Assembly: GCA_031555145.1 (NCBI GenBank)
Contig: JAVBUR010000017.1
Span: forward strand, 1 to 64,000
DNA: 64,000 nt
From: JAJDIA01 sp031555145
Lineage (GTDB): Bacteria > Bacteroidota > Bacteroidia > Bacteroidales > Tannerellaceae
Reading direction: 5' to 3'
Shown here: one piece after another, positions 8,421 to 17,600 of the stretch
How positions within the stretch are numbered: position 1 is the stretch's first letter
Layout of the letters: every line of letters begins with the position of its first letter
Made by a program: the position numbers and the translations under genes
The notes under the pieces: model-generated
Told to the model about the DNA's origin: nothing
Seen by the model: only the letters and a program-made list of their open reading frames with translations
Databases searched by the model: none

Positions 8421-8531
8421 TAACATGCTTCAGGAGCGTGTAAACCCTGTTGTAAGGCGGGTTTGCAGTTGATTGTTATTTGTGGCTTTTTAAATTAAAT
8501 ACTAATAATCTCAATTCTAAACACGAAAAAG

Positions 8532-11297
8532 ATGAAGAAGATTTTATTTACAATTTTTGTATGCTTGGGCGTAATGTCCTCGTGTAGTGACTATGATGAT
8601 GCAGACATCAAGAAGCAACTGCAAGACCACGAAGGCAGAATTGCCTCTCTCGAATCACTGATTTCTACGGCTAACAACCAGATTTCAGGTATCCAGGGTG
8701 TTTTGTCGGCTATTCAGGCTGGCGATTGGATCACATCTGTTACTACTACGTCCGACGGTTACACACTTAACTTTGCCAACGGCAGTCCGATCACTATCAA
8801 GAACGGACAGGCCGGTTCAAACGCTGCGGCAGTAGCTATTGGCGTTGACCTCTTCGAAGGTGCCTATTACTGGACAATCACCATCGACGGCAAGACCGAG
8901 TGGATGACCGACAAAGACGGTAAGAAAATCCCAACCACCGGTAAGGACGGTACCAATGGTAAGGATGGAAAAGACGGTACTAATGGAACAAACGGCACAA
9001 ATGGTAGCAATGGAGGTTCAGGTGGCACAGGTGCTACAGGAGCTACAGGAGCAGCTGGTCAGACGCCGATTCTCGGTGTAGACTCAGAAGGTTACTGGAC
9101 CGTTACACTGGGAGACGTAACCGAATACCTGAAAGATGCCAACGGAGACAAGATTCTTGGTCAGGCGACGAATATTCCGTTCAATGTAGAAATCGATACG
9201 GAAGGTAGCGAACTTATTTTTACATTCAAAGGTATCGGCGAAGATGGTGATACGACTATCCGCCTTCCCTATGCGCAGCCTTTCAAAATCTCAATTCCTG
9301 ATGTGGTAGACTATACTCTTTGGGTAGAGCAAGGCTACACCAAAGAATTTGATGTAGCGATTAAGAACCTTAAAGGAGGGGAAGACGCTAACTACATTTC
9401 TATCAAAGCGAATATTGAAGGTCGTGCAGGTATGGCTGCTGATGTATATACCCGTGCTGAAACGCCTTGGAATGTAGAAGTTGGTAAACCTGATTTCAGT
9501 ACTGAAGAACCGACTGTAAAAGTCAAGATCACTGCTCCTTATCTGGTAGATTTTGCAGGCAATGAGCCGAATGCTAACTTGACGATCACGGTATTAGGCG
9601 CTGACGGCAGCACCTCGACAGGCCTCTATGTTGTCAAGGTTGAGAATGTACAGGTGATCCATATCTTCCCGAACGATGAAGACCTTTCTTCGGATGGTGT
9701 ATTCGAACTCAAAGCAACACGTATTTTCCCGGATATGAACAAAGTGGTTCTTATCTTTGACGATTCGGATAAACACGGATACTCCGGTAGCACCAAACAT
9801 AACCAGAATATATCAGTAGTACTCCCTGAAGGCTTTGATCTCCCGGTGGATATTGACTTTACACTAGCTGACGCTGCAACCAGTTCAGACGGTGACCGGA
9901 TCAATCTGACAGTGGAGGATAATACGTATGCTCGTGCTTTGGCGCTGGCCGAATATTATAAGAAAGAAACCCCAACGCCGGTCACTATGGGCAATATCAC
10001 AGCCAAGTTGTCTTTGGGCTCGTTCGTGATCAGCAGTGGTTATACGGTAAACGACGTGATAACGACTACGAAAGCGTTCGAATTGAAAAAAGGTGCTACA
10101 ATCGACGGTAAACTTACAGCCGAAGGCGGTAAGGCTACGATTGCAGGCGCATTAAGCGGTAAAACATTCATCTCGGGCGCAGGCACCGAAGTTTATTTCG
10201 ACAACACATTCGGCAAGCACCACAATGCGTTGCGTGGACAATCTTTCAAGACAGCCGATATCCAAAAGATGGGTTATTCCCAGTTTGAAGGCTTTAATGC
10301 GCTTGAAGTGCTTAATTCTGACGCAGTGACTCAGGTGCTTGAACTACTTGCTAAGACTGGTCTTGATATGGGGAATATCGACCTTTCCCTCTTGTCGAAT
10401 AATGATATAGCTAAACTGGTAAATGATATCCTGAAACCGAATTTCTACTATTCGGGTGCTGTTACGGTATTCAACAATCCTTATATCAATCTCAACCATG
10501 GATCGTTGCGGACGATCGAGTATCGTATCCACAATGGAGACAACAAGTATATTGCAACACTGGATAAGGATGGCGATGAAATATTTAAAAAGCTTGACAG
10601 ATATGGCGATATCGTTAACCGTTCTATGATGATTGCCGGAAAATTCTTCCCGAACTTCAAATCTCCGAGTATCGCCAGTGCTATTCCGGTGTACTATGAG
10701 GCAACGAATAATTTTGATTTGGAAAATATCACCACGTTGATGAATACGGTAAGCGAAGCAATCGGGTATATTAATCAATTTGTAGAGTTTGGTAAGACTT
10801 ATTTTAACCTTTCGCTCGAGGATATCCAAAATATTTATGATGTTGCTCGTTATGCAGAGCTTCCGGCTGGAACTAAGGGCCATTGGAAGGGTCTTCCAAT
10901 AATCTCTCAATGGATTCCTGAAGATGACTACAATCTTAATACGAAAGTAGGAGTTGATAATGCAAAAACTGCTATCAACCTCGCTCTTGCTGGATTACGC
11001 TTATTCGGTCAGAATGCTACAGCTGATCAAGTCGCGAGTGTGTTGCCGCAAATCAACGACTACTTTGAGTCAATGAACAAACTTAATGATCAACTCCAAG
11101 CTATAAGCGGAACACTCACTCAGGTCGACACCTTTATCAATAGCCTGGAAGAGTACAATCCCTGGGTTTATTCATTGGATCCGACTGGAAAGACGTTCAC
11201 TGGTGGAACTAACCGAACGACTATTAACAAGTTGACAGCCGTATTCGACCTTGACTGTAACGGTCAGGCAATTCAGATTACTAATGTAGTTGAATAA
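8532..11297 (+). CDS. Large surface lipoprotein with coiled coil and collagen-like Gly-X-Y segment
   Basis: 921 residues. A lipoprotein signal ends in GVMSSC (Cys18). Residues ~24-60 look like a coiled coil (IKKQLQDHEGRIASLESLIS), and the next part resembles DUF4988-type modules of Bacteroidetes lipoproteins (ANGSPITIKNG, GYWTVTLGD). Residues ~137-178 are a low-complexity Gly-X-Y run rich in GKDG, GTNG and GATG triplets, collagen-like. The remaining ~740 residues, probably beta-rich and then helical, match nothing I recognise. It stands alone with long flanking non-coding regions. It is probably cell-surface exposed and may form a trimeric stalk carrying a binding domain. The function is unknown. 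Confidence 0.8.
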   Translation: MKKILFTIFVCLGVMSSCSDYDDADIKKQLQDHEGRIASLESLISTANNQISGIQGVLSAIQAGDWITSVTTTSDGYTLNFANGSPITIKNGQAGSNAAAVAIGVDLFEGAYYWTITIDGKTEWMTDKDGKKIPTTGKDGTNGKDGKDGTNGTNGTNGSNGGSGGTGATGATGAAGQTPILGVDSEGYWTVTLGDVTEYLKDANGDKILGQATNIPFNVEIDTEGSELIFTFKGIGEDGDTTIRLPYAQPFKISIPDVVDYTLWVEQGYTKEFDVAIKNLKGGEDANYISIKANIEGRAGMAADVYTRAETPWNVEVGKPDFSTEEPTVKVKITAPYLVDFAGNEPNANLTITVLGADGSTSTGLYVVKVENVQVIHIFPNDEDLSSDGVFELKATRIFPDMNKVVLIFDDSDKHGYSGSTKHNQNISVVLPEGFDLPVDIDFTLADAATSSDGDRINLTVEDNTYARALALAEYYKKETPTPVTMGNITAKLSLGSFVISSGYTVNDVITTTKAFELKKGATIDGKLTAEGGKATIAGALSGKTFISGAGTEVYFDNTFGKHHNALRGQSFKTADIQKMGYSQFEGFNALEVLNSDAVTQVLELLAKTGLDMGNIDLSLLSNNDIAKLVNDILKPNFYYSGAVTVFNNPYINLNHGSLRTIEYRIHNGDNKYIATLDKDGDEIFKKLDRYGDIVNRSMMIAGKFFPNFKSPSIASAIPVYYEATNNFDLENITTLMNTVSEAIGYINQFVEFGKTYFNLSLEDIQNIYDVARYAELPAGTKGHWKGLPIISQWIPEDDYNLNTKVGVDNAKTAINLALAGLRLFGQNATADQVASVLPQINDYFESMNKLNDQLQAISGTLTQVDTFINSLEEYNPWVYSLDPTGKTFTGGTNRTTINKLTAVFDLDCNGQAIQITNVVE

Positions 11298-11373
11298 CCT
11301 AATCATGAACAAGGCGACGATATAGGCTTCTCTATGCCCTGTCCCAGATCCGCTCCGAGCGGATGAATATAAG

Positions 11374-11408
11374 AAACCCGTTCCGGAATCATTCCCGGAG
11401 CGGGTTCC
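11374..11408. terminator. Imperfect hairpin between lipoprotein and HU-like gene
   Basis: AACCCGTTCCGGAAT pairs with ATTCCCGGAGCGGGTT with one or two irregular positions. It lies between convergent genes. A T-rich stretch follows it on the minus strand only, so it may act in both directions or serve the minus strand. Confidence 0.4.
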
Positions 11409-11547
11409 GTACAAATAAACATAGGACCTCTACACGACAGTTTATTTTTAAATTTATCCGTCATGCTGCCACACGAAAGGTTCTATTATTCTGATTTTCA
11501 GCAAATTGATCTCGTGTCAGATGCCCGTGACAGATCCGTTTCTAGGA

Positions 11548-12162
11548 CTATTTGCTGTCACATCTGTCACGCGTAGCCTGTTCATACACCCCGACGCCAT
11601 AGTCCGCTTTGCGGAGTTTGTCGGCAGCAATAAGATCGTTGATGCGGCGGATGCTGGTGGCGAAGGTAACGCCGCAGAGGCGACAGAATTGTTTGCGGGT
11701 GATGCAATGGTGGTCCTTGAAATAGAGTGTAAGTCGGCGGTCGATTTCTTCAGGCGTACAGCTATGCGAGTGGTACTTCAGGCGTGCGCGTTCGAGGTCG
11801 GCGGCTTTGAAGTCGTTGACCAGCTCAGGGGCGGGGCGAAAGGAGACGGATTTGACCCGGATCGATTCCGCCCGGCGTTCGGTGGGAGTATCTAGCGACG
11901 GACAATCGAGGGTGAGTGAGAAAAGTCCCAGCCCGTCTATCTGCACCACCTTTCCGCTATGCAACGCCATCTTCAGCATATTGAGGAAAGCCTCCAACAC
12001 GCCTTTGGCGTCGGCGGTACTGAAGGATGTGAACTGGTTGATGAGTTCGACGATCTCGGCAGTCGTCATCGTCCCTTTCGGTTTGACACGTGCGTGCAGT
12101 TTCGGTTGTTCGTTACTTCCCTTTTGGGGAGGATTCTGGTAAAAATCATACTGAATGCTCAT
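11548..12162 (-). CDS. HU-like DNA-binding protein (HU-HIG type)
   Basis: About 204 residues from ATG at 12162; an in-frame ATG 36 bases upstream is less likely because family members start with a short tail like MSIQYDFYQNPPQ. Residues ~30-125 form an IHF/HU-like DNA-binding domain (TMTTAEIVELINQFTSFS, EAFLNMLKMALHSGKVVQIDGLGLFSLTL, SVSFRPAPEL). The C-terminal ~75 residues look like a winged-helix or HTH extension (ITRKQFCRLCGVTFATSIRRINDL). These proteins are common in Bacteroidetes and are thought to organise or regulate DNA; the specific role is unknown. CGTGACAGAT (11526-11535) and ATCTGTCACG (11562-11571) make an inverted repeat over the 3' end. The upstream region holds the 22-bp-period array. 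Confidence 0.8.
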   Translation of the reverse strand: MSIQYDFYQNPPQKGSNEQPKLHARVKPKGTMTTAEIVELINQFTSFSTADAKGVLEAFLNMLKMALHSGKVVQIDGLGLFSLTLDCPSLDTPTERRAESIRVKSVSFRPAPELVNDFKAADLERARLKYHSHSCTPEEIDRRLTLYFKDHHCITRKQFCRLCGVTFATSIRRINDLIAADKLRKADYGVGVYEQATRDRCDSK

Positions 12163-12174
12163 AGTTATATTGTC

Positions 12175-12351
12175 TAGATGTGGATAATGTATTGGCAACT
12201 CCTTGACCTTTTATTGTCAACTTTCTGATCCTTTAGTGGCGTCATCTAAAGGATTTATCCGTCGCACTTAGGTGATAACATCTTTGCATCAAGGTGCAAA
12301 CTTTTTTCCACCCAGGTGCGAATTTTTTCGCTCCTGGGTGCAACGGATAAG
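12175..12351. repeat. Degenerate tandem array, 22-bp period (array A)
   Basis: Four consecutive 22-bp units start at 12264, 12286, 12308 and 12330, each with a core close to AGGTGCAAA or GGGTGCAA. Two earlier 22-bp units start at 12197 and 12219 and match each other at 15 of 22 positions (AACT..., TGA, TTTA, TG). A weaker unit may start at 12175. The unit sequence drifts along the array while the period stays nearly constant. The array also folds: CACCCAGGTGCGAA (12309-12322) pairs with 12327-12340 over 14 bp with one mismatch, and ATCCTTTAG (12228-12236) pairs with CTAAAGGAT (12246-12254). Confidence 0.6.
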
Positions 12352-12373
12352 ACTATAGCACAAAAATAATAAA

Positions 12374-12407
12374 ACATTCTGATGTCTGCAATAGTGCATC
12401 AGGATGT
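12374..12407 (-). terminator. Terminator downstream of the GNAT gene
   Basis: On the minus strand ACATCCTGATG pairs with CATCAGAATGT (one mismatch in 11) and is followed by TTTTATTATTTTTG. It lies about 165 bases after the acetyltransferase stop codon. Confidence 0.5.
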
Positions 12408-12570
12408 TGACAACAAATCTACCGGATGAAGATTGAGCATGCACGTCGCACGCCAGCCCTGCAAGCATTACCTCTGACCCTCGTCAGTTCAGGACTGTCA
12501 GTTACGTCCGCGGTTGACGAGCATCCGGAGCGCTTTGTAATGTAAGTGTCTGCTTGGGAATAATACACCA

Positions 12571-13536
12571 CTAATCCGGTAACAGGCTCAGGCTGCCGGT
12601 GCGGTGGGAGTAGTCGAGGAGGAGGGACGTGAGGCGGGGGGTATCTATCCCGTTCAGTTGGCGGATGGTATCGGCAGATGCATGGTGATAATCCCCCCAA
12701 AGGCGGATCATTTCGGCACGGTTGAGTACGATCCCCATGCCCATGCAATGTGCGTCAGGCAGACGGGGAGGGGTGAGGACGGTGAGGGAGGTAATTCCGA
12801 GACGTGACATGACTTCATACAGCAACTGACGCTTGGCGTCGTCGGTGTCGTGGAAGAGTTCGCGAACGAGCATCTCCCCGTCGATTTCGGAGGCAAAAGC
12901 CATTCCAACCGGTTCTTCCTTTTCATCCAACAGACCGATGACAAGGCCGTCATTGATACGAATATCACCGACGAGGTAGCGGAAGTCGTCTTCCGTATGG
13001 ACGACTGTCAGGGGGCGTTCGCATTGCTTCGTTTGTAAGTAGGGGAACCAGTCACCGGCAGTATGTTCGTCGACCGCCACAGAGGTGTACCGGGAAGCTG
13101 TGCTGGTGATATTGTTTGATGCACTTTTAGTGACACTGTTTACCGTATATGTCTCCGTCGAATAGTCGAATACTTCCGTATATCCCTGCCCGCGGTAATA
13201 GTCGAACAAGCCCGGGTTGGCCGGTATCAACAAGGTGAAGAGGATACCACGCTCGCGCATGGTGGTGAATGCCTGGAGCAGCAGGTCGTGCATCAGCCCC
13301 CGGCCCCGTTCTTCGGGGGCGGTACAGGCGGCATAGATATAGGATACGGGGATCGTTGCTCCACACCAGCGCATCCGGTAGGGGAGCATCTGGAGGACAG
13401 ACACAACCTGGCCCTCTTTTTCGATGGAAATGGCGTTTTCGTCTTTGTACACCCGGTCGAAGAAGTACTCGAGCGATGCGTCCGAATCGTCAAAGCACCT
13501 TTGCCACAGCGTCCTGATTTGCTTCCTGCGATTCAT
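12571..13536 (-). CDS. GNAT-family N-acetyltransferase
   Basis: 321 residues with an N-terminal GNAT acetyl-CoA-binding fold (YIYAACTAPEERGRGLMHDLL includes the R/Q-x-x-G-x-G/A-like turn, then FTLLIPANPGLFDYYRGQGY) and a longer C-terminal part with a second, weaker GNAT-like half. The substrate is not evident. The start lies inside the end of the DUF2156 gene (47-bp overlap); I kept it because the N-terminal IRTLWQRCFDDS segment is a common start of this subfamily and no later ATG preserves it. The two genes are surely co-transcribed and may modify a common target. Confidence 0.8.
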   Translation of the reverse strand: MNRRKQIRTLWQRCFDDSDASLEYFFDRVYKDENAISIEKEGQVVSVLQMLPYRMRWCGATIPVSYIYAACTAPEERGRGLMHDLLLQAFTTMRERGILFTLLIPANPGLFDYYRGQGYTEVFDYSTETYTVNSVTKSASNNITSTASRYTSVAVDEHTAGDWFPYLQTKQCERPLTVVHTEDDFRYLVGDIRINDGLVIGLLDEKEEPVGMAFASEIDGEMLVRELFHDTDDAKRQLLYEVMSRLGITSLTVLTPPRLPDAHCMGMGIVLNRAEMIRLWGDYHHASADTIRQLNGIDTPRLTSLLLDYSHRTGSLSLLPD

Positions 13537-14452
13537 GACAGTCGGGATGTGCGTGTATTTTGTGTACGGTGTATTTTTCCAGCAATTCTACCGGATGATA
13601 GGAGAGTTTGGCCTGTCGCAGACCGGGTATGCCGAGGTCTTCTTCCCGGTTGATATAGGTATATTGTTCGGGCAGGTGGGAGGCAAATTCCTGGTTGATC
13701 ATCGCATAGGCACCGTCGTAGGTGATATCCGCTTTTTCGATATGTACCCCGAAGGTGTTATGGTTGATCGGACGGCCGAAGGAGAAGGCCACAATCTGGC
13801 CTTCGGCACAGATGGCGCCGCCGGTTAGTCCCAGTTCGTCAAAATGATTCAGGGCGTAAGTGATCGAACGGCGTTCGTAACTCAGTTCTTCCTGATCCTC
13901 CTCCGTACGGTTCTCTTTGTACCACTGCTTTTCCAATGCCAGACATTCGGGCATCAGTTCCGGAGTGATCGGCAGGTAGCGGTAGGCATACTGCTTCTTG
14001 AAATTGTTGATATGGTTGCGTTTGGACTGGTACTTCTTGCCACGGAGGTTCACCAGGTCGTCACGCAAATAGATATAGTCGAAGTAGTCGCGTTGAGGTT
14101 TATAGACGAACTCGCCGGGCATGGCTCGTTCCAGTTGGGCCTGTGCATCAGGCGTGATACCGAGCAGCAGGAAAGAGTCGTTGTGGGCCTGGGCGTCTTC
14201 TTCCGCCAGGTCGATGGCCTTTCGGAGGTCGCCCTGGCCGACGGGCATCATGTAGGCGACCCGTTCTTTATCGTTCACATAGAAGCGAATAAAGAGGAAG
14301 CCGTCTGAAATGGCGAACTCGGTATCATACAAGAAGCGCCAACTACACATGTTGGCAAATGAAAAGTCACAATTCCGGTAATCGCCCGGCAACGTGAAGG
14401 ACGTGATTGTATCCCGGTCCTTTATAGTAATAGGCTTAAACGATAAACTCAT
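13490..14452 (-). CDS. DUF2156 domain protein (LPG synthase C-terminal-like)
   Basis: 320 residues matching the DUF2156 family, whose GNAT-like fold is shared with the C-terminal catalytic domain of lysylphosphatidylglycerol synthetase (MprF). Typical stretches are CDFSFANMCSWRFLYDTEF, GKKYQSKRNHINNFKKQY and INREEDLGIPGLRQAKLSYHP. It has no transmembrane segment, so it is a soluble protein and not MprF itself. Its substrate is unknown; aminoacyl transfer is possible by homology. It is the first gene of a two-gene minus-strand operon with the GNAT protein. Confidence 0.8.
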   Translation of the reverse strand: MSLSFKPITIKDRDTITSFTLPGDYRNCDFSFANMCSWRFLYDTEFAISDGFLFIRFYVNDKERVAYMMPVGQGDLRKAIDLAEEDAQAHNDSFLLLGITPDAQAQLERAMPGEFVYKPQRDYFDYIYLRDDLVNLRGKKYQSKRNHINNFKKQYAYRYLPITPELMPECLALEKQWYKENRTEEDQEELSYERRSITYALNHFDELGLTGGAICAEGQIVAFSFGRPINHNTFGVHIEKADITYDGAYAMINQEFASHLPEQYTYINREEDLGIPGLRQAKLSYHPVELLEKYTVHKIHAHPDCHESQEANQDAVAKVL

Positions 14453-14523
14453 GCAAATGATTAATTATATTCACATATAGAACAGTACAGATAAGCGAAA
14501 GTTCACTATTTGTCTCCTGATGG

Positions 14524-14531
14524 CAAATATA
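14524..14531 (-). promoter_or_regulatory. -7 element for the DUF2156-GNAT operon
   Basis: TATATTTG on the minus strand is a perfect match to the Bacteroidetes -7 element TAnnTTTG, about 75 bases before the start codon. No clear -33 element is visible. Confidence 0.4.
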
Positions 14532-14607
14532 TAAACAATCCCGCATCGTGCGACTTTTGTTGTTAAATAAATCAGGCGGATGCACACTGAATGACCGGGA
14601 ATTTATG

Positions 14608-14615
14608 TATGTTTG
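14608..14615 (+). promoter_or_regulatory. -7 element for the A2M-pbpC operon
   Basis: TATGTTTG is a perfect TAnnTTTG match 47 bases before the macroglobulin start codon, in the divergent promoter region. The -33 element is not obvious. Confidence 0.4.
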
Positions 14616-14661
14616 CTGATTGTACGACTGATATGTCATCAAATATTAAAAGAACAACGCT

Positions 14662-17600
14662 ATGAATCGACTACCCTTGTGCCGTGTAACCGTTGGCTGC
14701 CTTCTCCTCCTTGTAGGATTGTTTTCCTGTAAGCAGGTGCCGAAAGAGATTGTCCCTCCGGCAATCTTTATTCCGTATGTTCATGCCTATACGGGGGGCG
14801 TGATCTCACAAACATCCACTATCCGTGTGGAATTGGCGCGTGAACAACCGGTGGTCGATCTGAACACCGAAGTGCCGGGCAGTCCCTTCCTATTTTCTCC
14901 ATCCATCAAGGGTAAGACCTATTGGGCTGACAATAAAACACTGGAGTTCGTACCTGAGCCGGGCGCCCTGAAACAAGGACAGTTCTACCAGGCGACATTC
15001 AAGTTGGGTGACTTCGTGGATGTGACTGGCGACCTGAAGAAATTTGAATTCTCCTTCCGCGTAATGGAACGGAACTTTGCTGTTGAACTACAACCGGTGG
15101 ATATATCAGCCTCTACGCCCGACGAAGCCACACTGAAGGGTGAGATCCGTCTCAGTGATGTGGTGGACAAAAGCCTCGTCGAACAAATGCTGTCAGTAAG
15201 CAGCAGCGACAAGCAACCGTTGTCAGTAGTAATCGACGCCCCCGAGAACAGTAACATCTATCCCTTTACCATCGCCGGTATCCGACGAGGAGCGAAAGAC
15301 TCGGAAGTGACGCTTTCGGTCAACGGCAAGAAAGGCGATATCAATAAGTCGGCCGAAGAAAAGGCCCTAATCCCGGCAAAGGGCGACTTCCGCTTCCTCT
15401 CCGCCAAACGTATCAGCCGTCCGGAAAACGGTATCCAACTGACTTTCTCCGAACCTGTGTCCGACTCACAGGAGCTAAAGGGATTGATCACGCTCAGCGG
15501 CCTGTCGTCGTATATCTTCCAGGTGGCAGATAATAAGGTCAATGTCTATTTTGAGGAAACAAACCTTTCTTCGACGGTATTGTCGGTCAACGAAGGTCTC
15601 CGTAGCCAAAACGATGAAGCATTGAAAGAATCATCTTCTGTCTCTTTCAGCGCACAATCGCTCAAACCGTTAGTGAAGATGGCATCTACAGGGACAATCC
15701 TGCCCGATTCCAAGAACCTGATTGTGCCTTTCCAGGCAGTGGGGCTGTATGCGGTGGATCTCAGTGTGGTGCGTGTGTTCGAAAGCAATATGCTGATGTT
15801 TATGCAAGACAACAGCCTGTCGTCGTCGAGCGAACTACGCCGCTCCGGCCGCCTGGTCTATAAGAAGATGTTCCGCCTCGATACCGACCCGTCCAAGAAG
15901 ACCGACGAGTGGGAAGACTACTCCGTCGACCTCTCCGGCTTGATCAATCAGGAACCGGGCGCACTCTACCGGGTAGAAATATCCTTCCGCCAGGAATACT
16001 CAGCCTATGCCTGTGGTGACGGACAGGAAATGAAGCGTTTTGCCGAAACAGCCGAAGCACTCACCAGTGTGGCGTCGGGCGATATGACCGAAGCTGATGA
16101 GGCGGTGTGGGATGTTCCCAATACCTATTATAATTCGTACTACGCCAATGTGAATTGGGATGTGTTCAGTTGGTCGGAGACCGGTAACCCCTGCCACCCG
16201 TCGTATTATATGACGGGCGATAAGTTTGCCTCCTGCAACGTCCTGGCTACCAATATCGGACTGCTTGTCAAACAGAATGCCACCGGAATGGTTTGGGCGA
16301 CGGTGACGGATATCCTTACCACTGATCCACTATCGGGGGTTGATCTGACTGTCTATAACTTCCAGTTACAACCGATTGGAACAGGCAAGTCGGATGCCAA
16401 CGGATTTGCCGAGATCAAAGCGAAAGGCAAACCGTTTATCGTCGTAGCAGCGCAGGGTAAGCAAAAGACCTACCTCAAGGTGCAGGAGGGCGAAGAACTC
16501 TCCGTCAGCCGCTTTGACGTCAGTGGCAAGGAACTGCAGAAAGGCCTGAAAGGTTTTGTCTATGGCGAACGGGGTGTTTGGCGACCGGGTGATACCTTGC
16601 ATGTGTCGTTTATCCTCGAAGACCGGGAGAAACGGATTCCCGACCGCCATCCGGTATCGTTCGAACTGTATAATCCACGTGGACAATTTTATAGCAAACT
16701 CATCTCTGCCAAGGGAACCAACGGTTTCTATACCTTTGACGTCCCTACTAAAGCGGACGATCCTACAGGACTCTGGAACGGCTATATCAAAGTGGGTGGT
16801 ACCTCCTTCCATAAAGCCTTCCGTGTAGAAGCCATCAAGCCGAACCGGTTGAAGATCAATCTCAAAGTGCCGGGCGCTTATATCGATGCCGCCAAGGGCA
16901 ATGTACCGGTATCCCTGTCATCATCGTGGTTGACGGGGGCAACGGCTTCCGAGTTGAAAGTGAAGGTCGAAATGACCCTGTCGAAAGTCAACACGCAATT
17001 TCCTAATTACAGCCAGTATATCTTCACCGATCCGGCGACGGAATATGCCTCGGCACGCAACGATGTGTTCGAAGGAAAGCTCGACGGGCAGGGCAATGCC
17101 TCTTTCTCACTGAAAGTCCCTGAATCGAAGAACGCCCCCGGTATGCTGCAGGCACATATCACCACACGGGTATTTGAACCGGGCGGTGATGCCAGTATCC
17201 AGACTACATCCGTACCTTTCTCTCCCTTCTCTTCGTATGTAGGTGTAAACCTCAACCAACCGAAAGGAAAATATATCGAAACGGATACCGACCATGTATT
17301 CGATGTGGTAACTGTCAACGCCGAAGGAAAACCCGTCGACCGCTCCAACCTCGAATACAAGGTCTATCGGGTGAACTGGAGTTGGTGGTGGGAGAACCGC
17401 GACGACTCTTTTGCCTCTTACATTAATAATACGTCCATCACGCCCGAAGCATCCGGAACCCTGAGTACGGTGAACGGAAAGGCGCAATTCAAGTTCCGCG
17501 TTGATTATCCGTCGTGGGGACGTTACCTGGTCTATGTAAAAGACCGCAACAGTGGTCATGCCGCCGGTGGCACTGTCTATATTGACTGGCCTGATTGGCG

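Larger units (their letters stand above)
7990..8531 (+). other. 542-bp intergenic region with paired palindromes
   Basis: No gene of reasonable length is visible. The region has an AAGTGCA-CGA-TGCACTT hairpin (8067-8083) and two long ACGATCGT palindromes described separately. No perfect TAnnTTTG element was found near the downstream lipoprotein gene, so its promoter is not placed. Confidence 0.5.
12163..12570 (-). other. 408-bp intergenic region with 22-bp periodic array and hairpins
   Basis: No gene supported. The right half has a minus-strand terminator for the acetyltransferase. The left half is filled by degenerate 22-bp tandem units and two strong hairpins. A weak inverted repeat CTCGTCA/TGACGAG lies near 12481-12522. 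Confidence 0.5.

Noticed and set aside
8940..9066. Gly-X-Y stretch as part of a phage tail fibre
   Set aside because: The protein has a lipoprotein signal and there are no phage genes nearby.
12264..12351. Array A as a CRISPR array
   Set aside because: Units are contiguous, 22 bp, degenerate, without spacers, and no cas genes are in the window.
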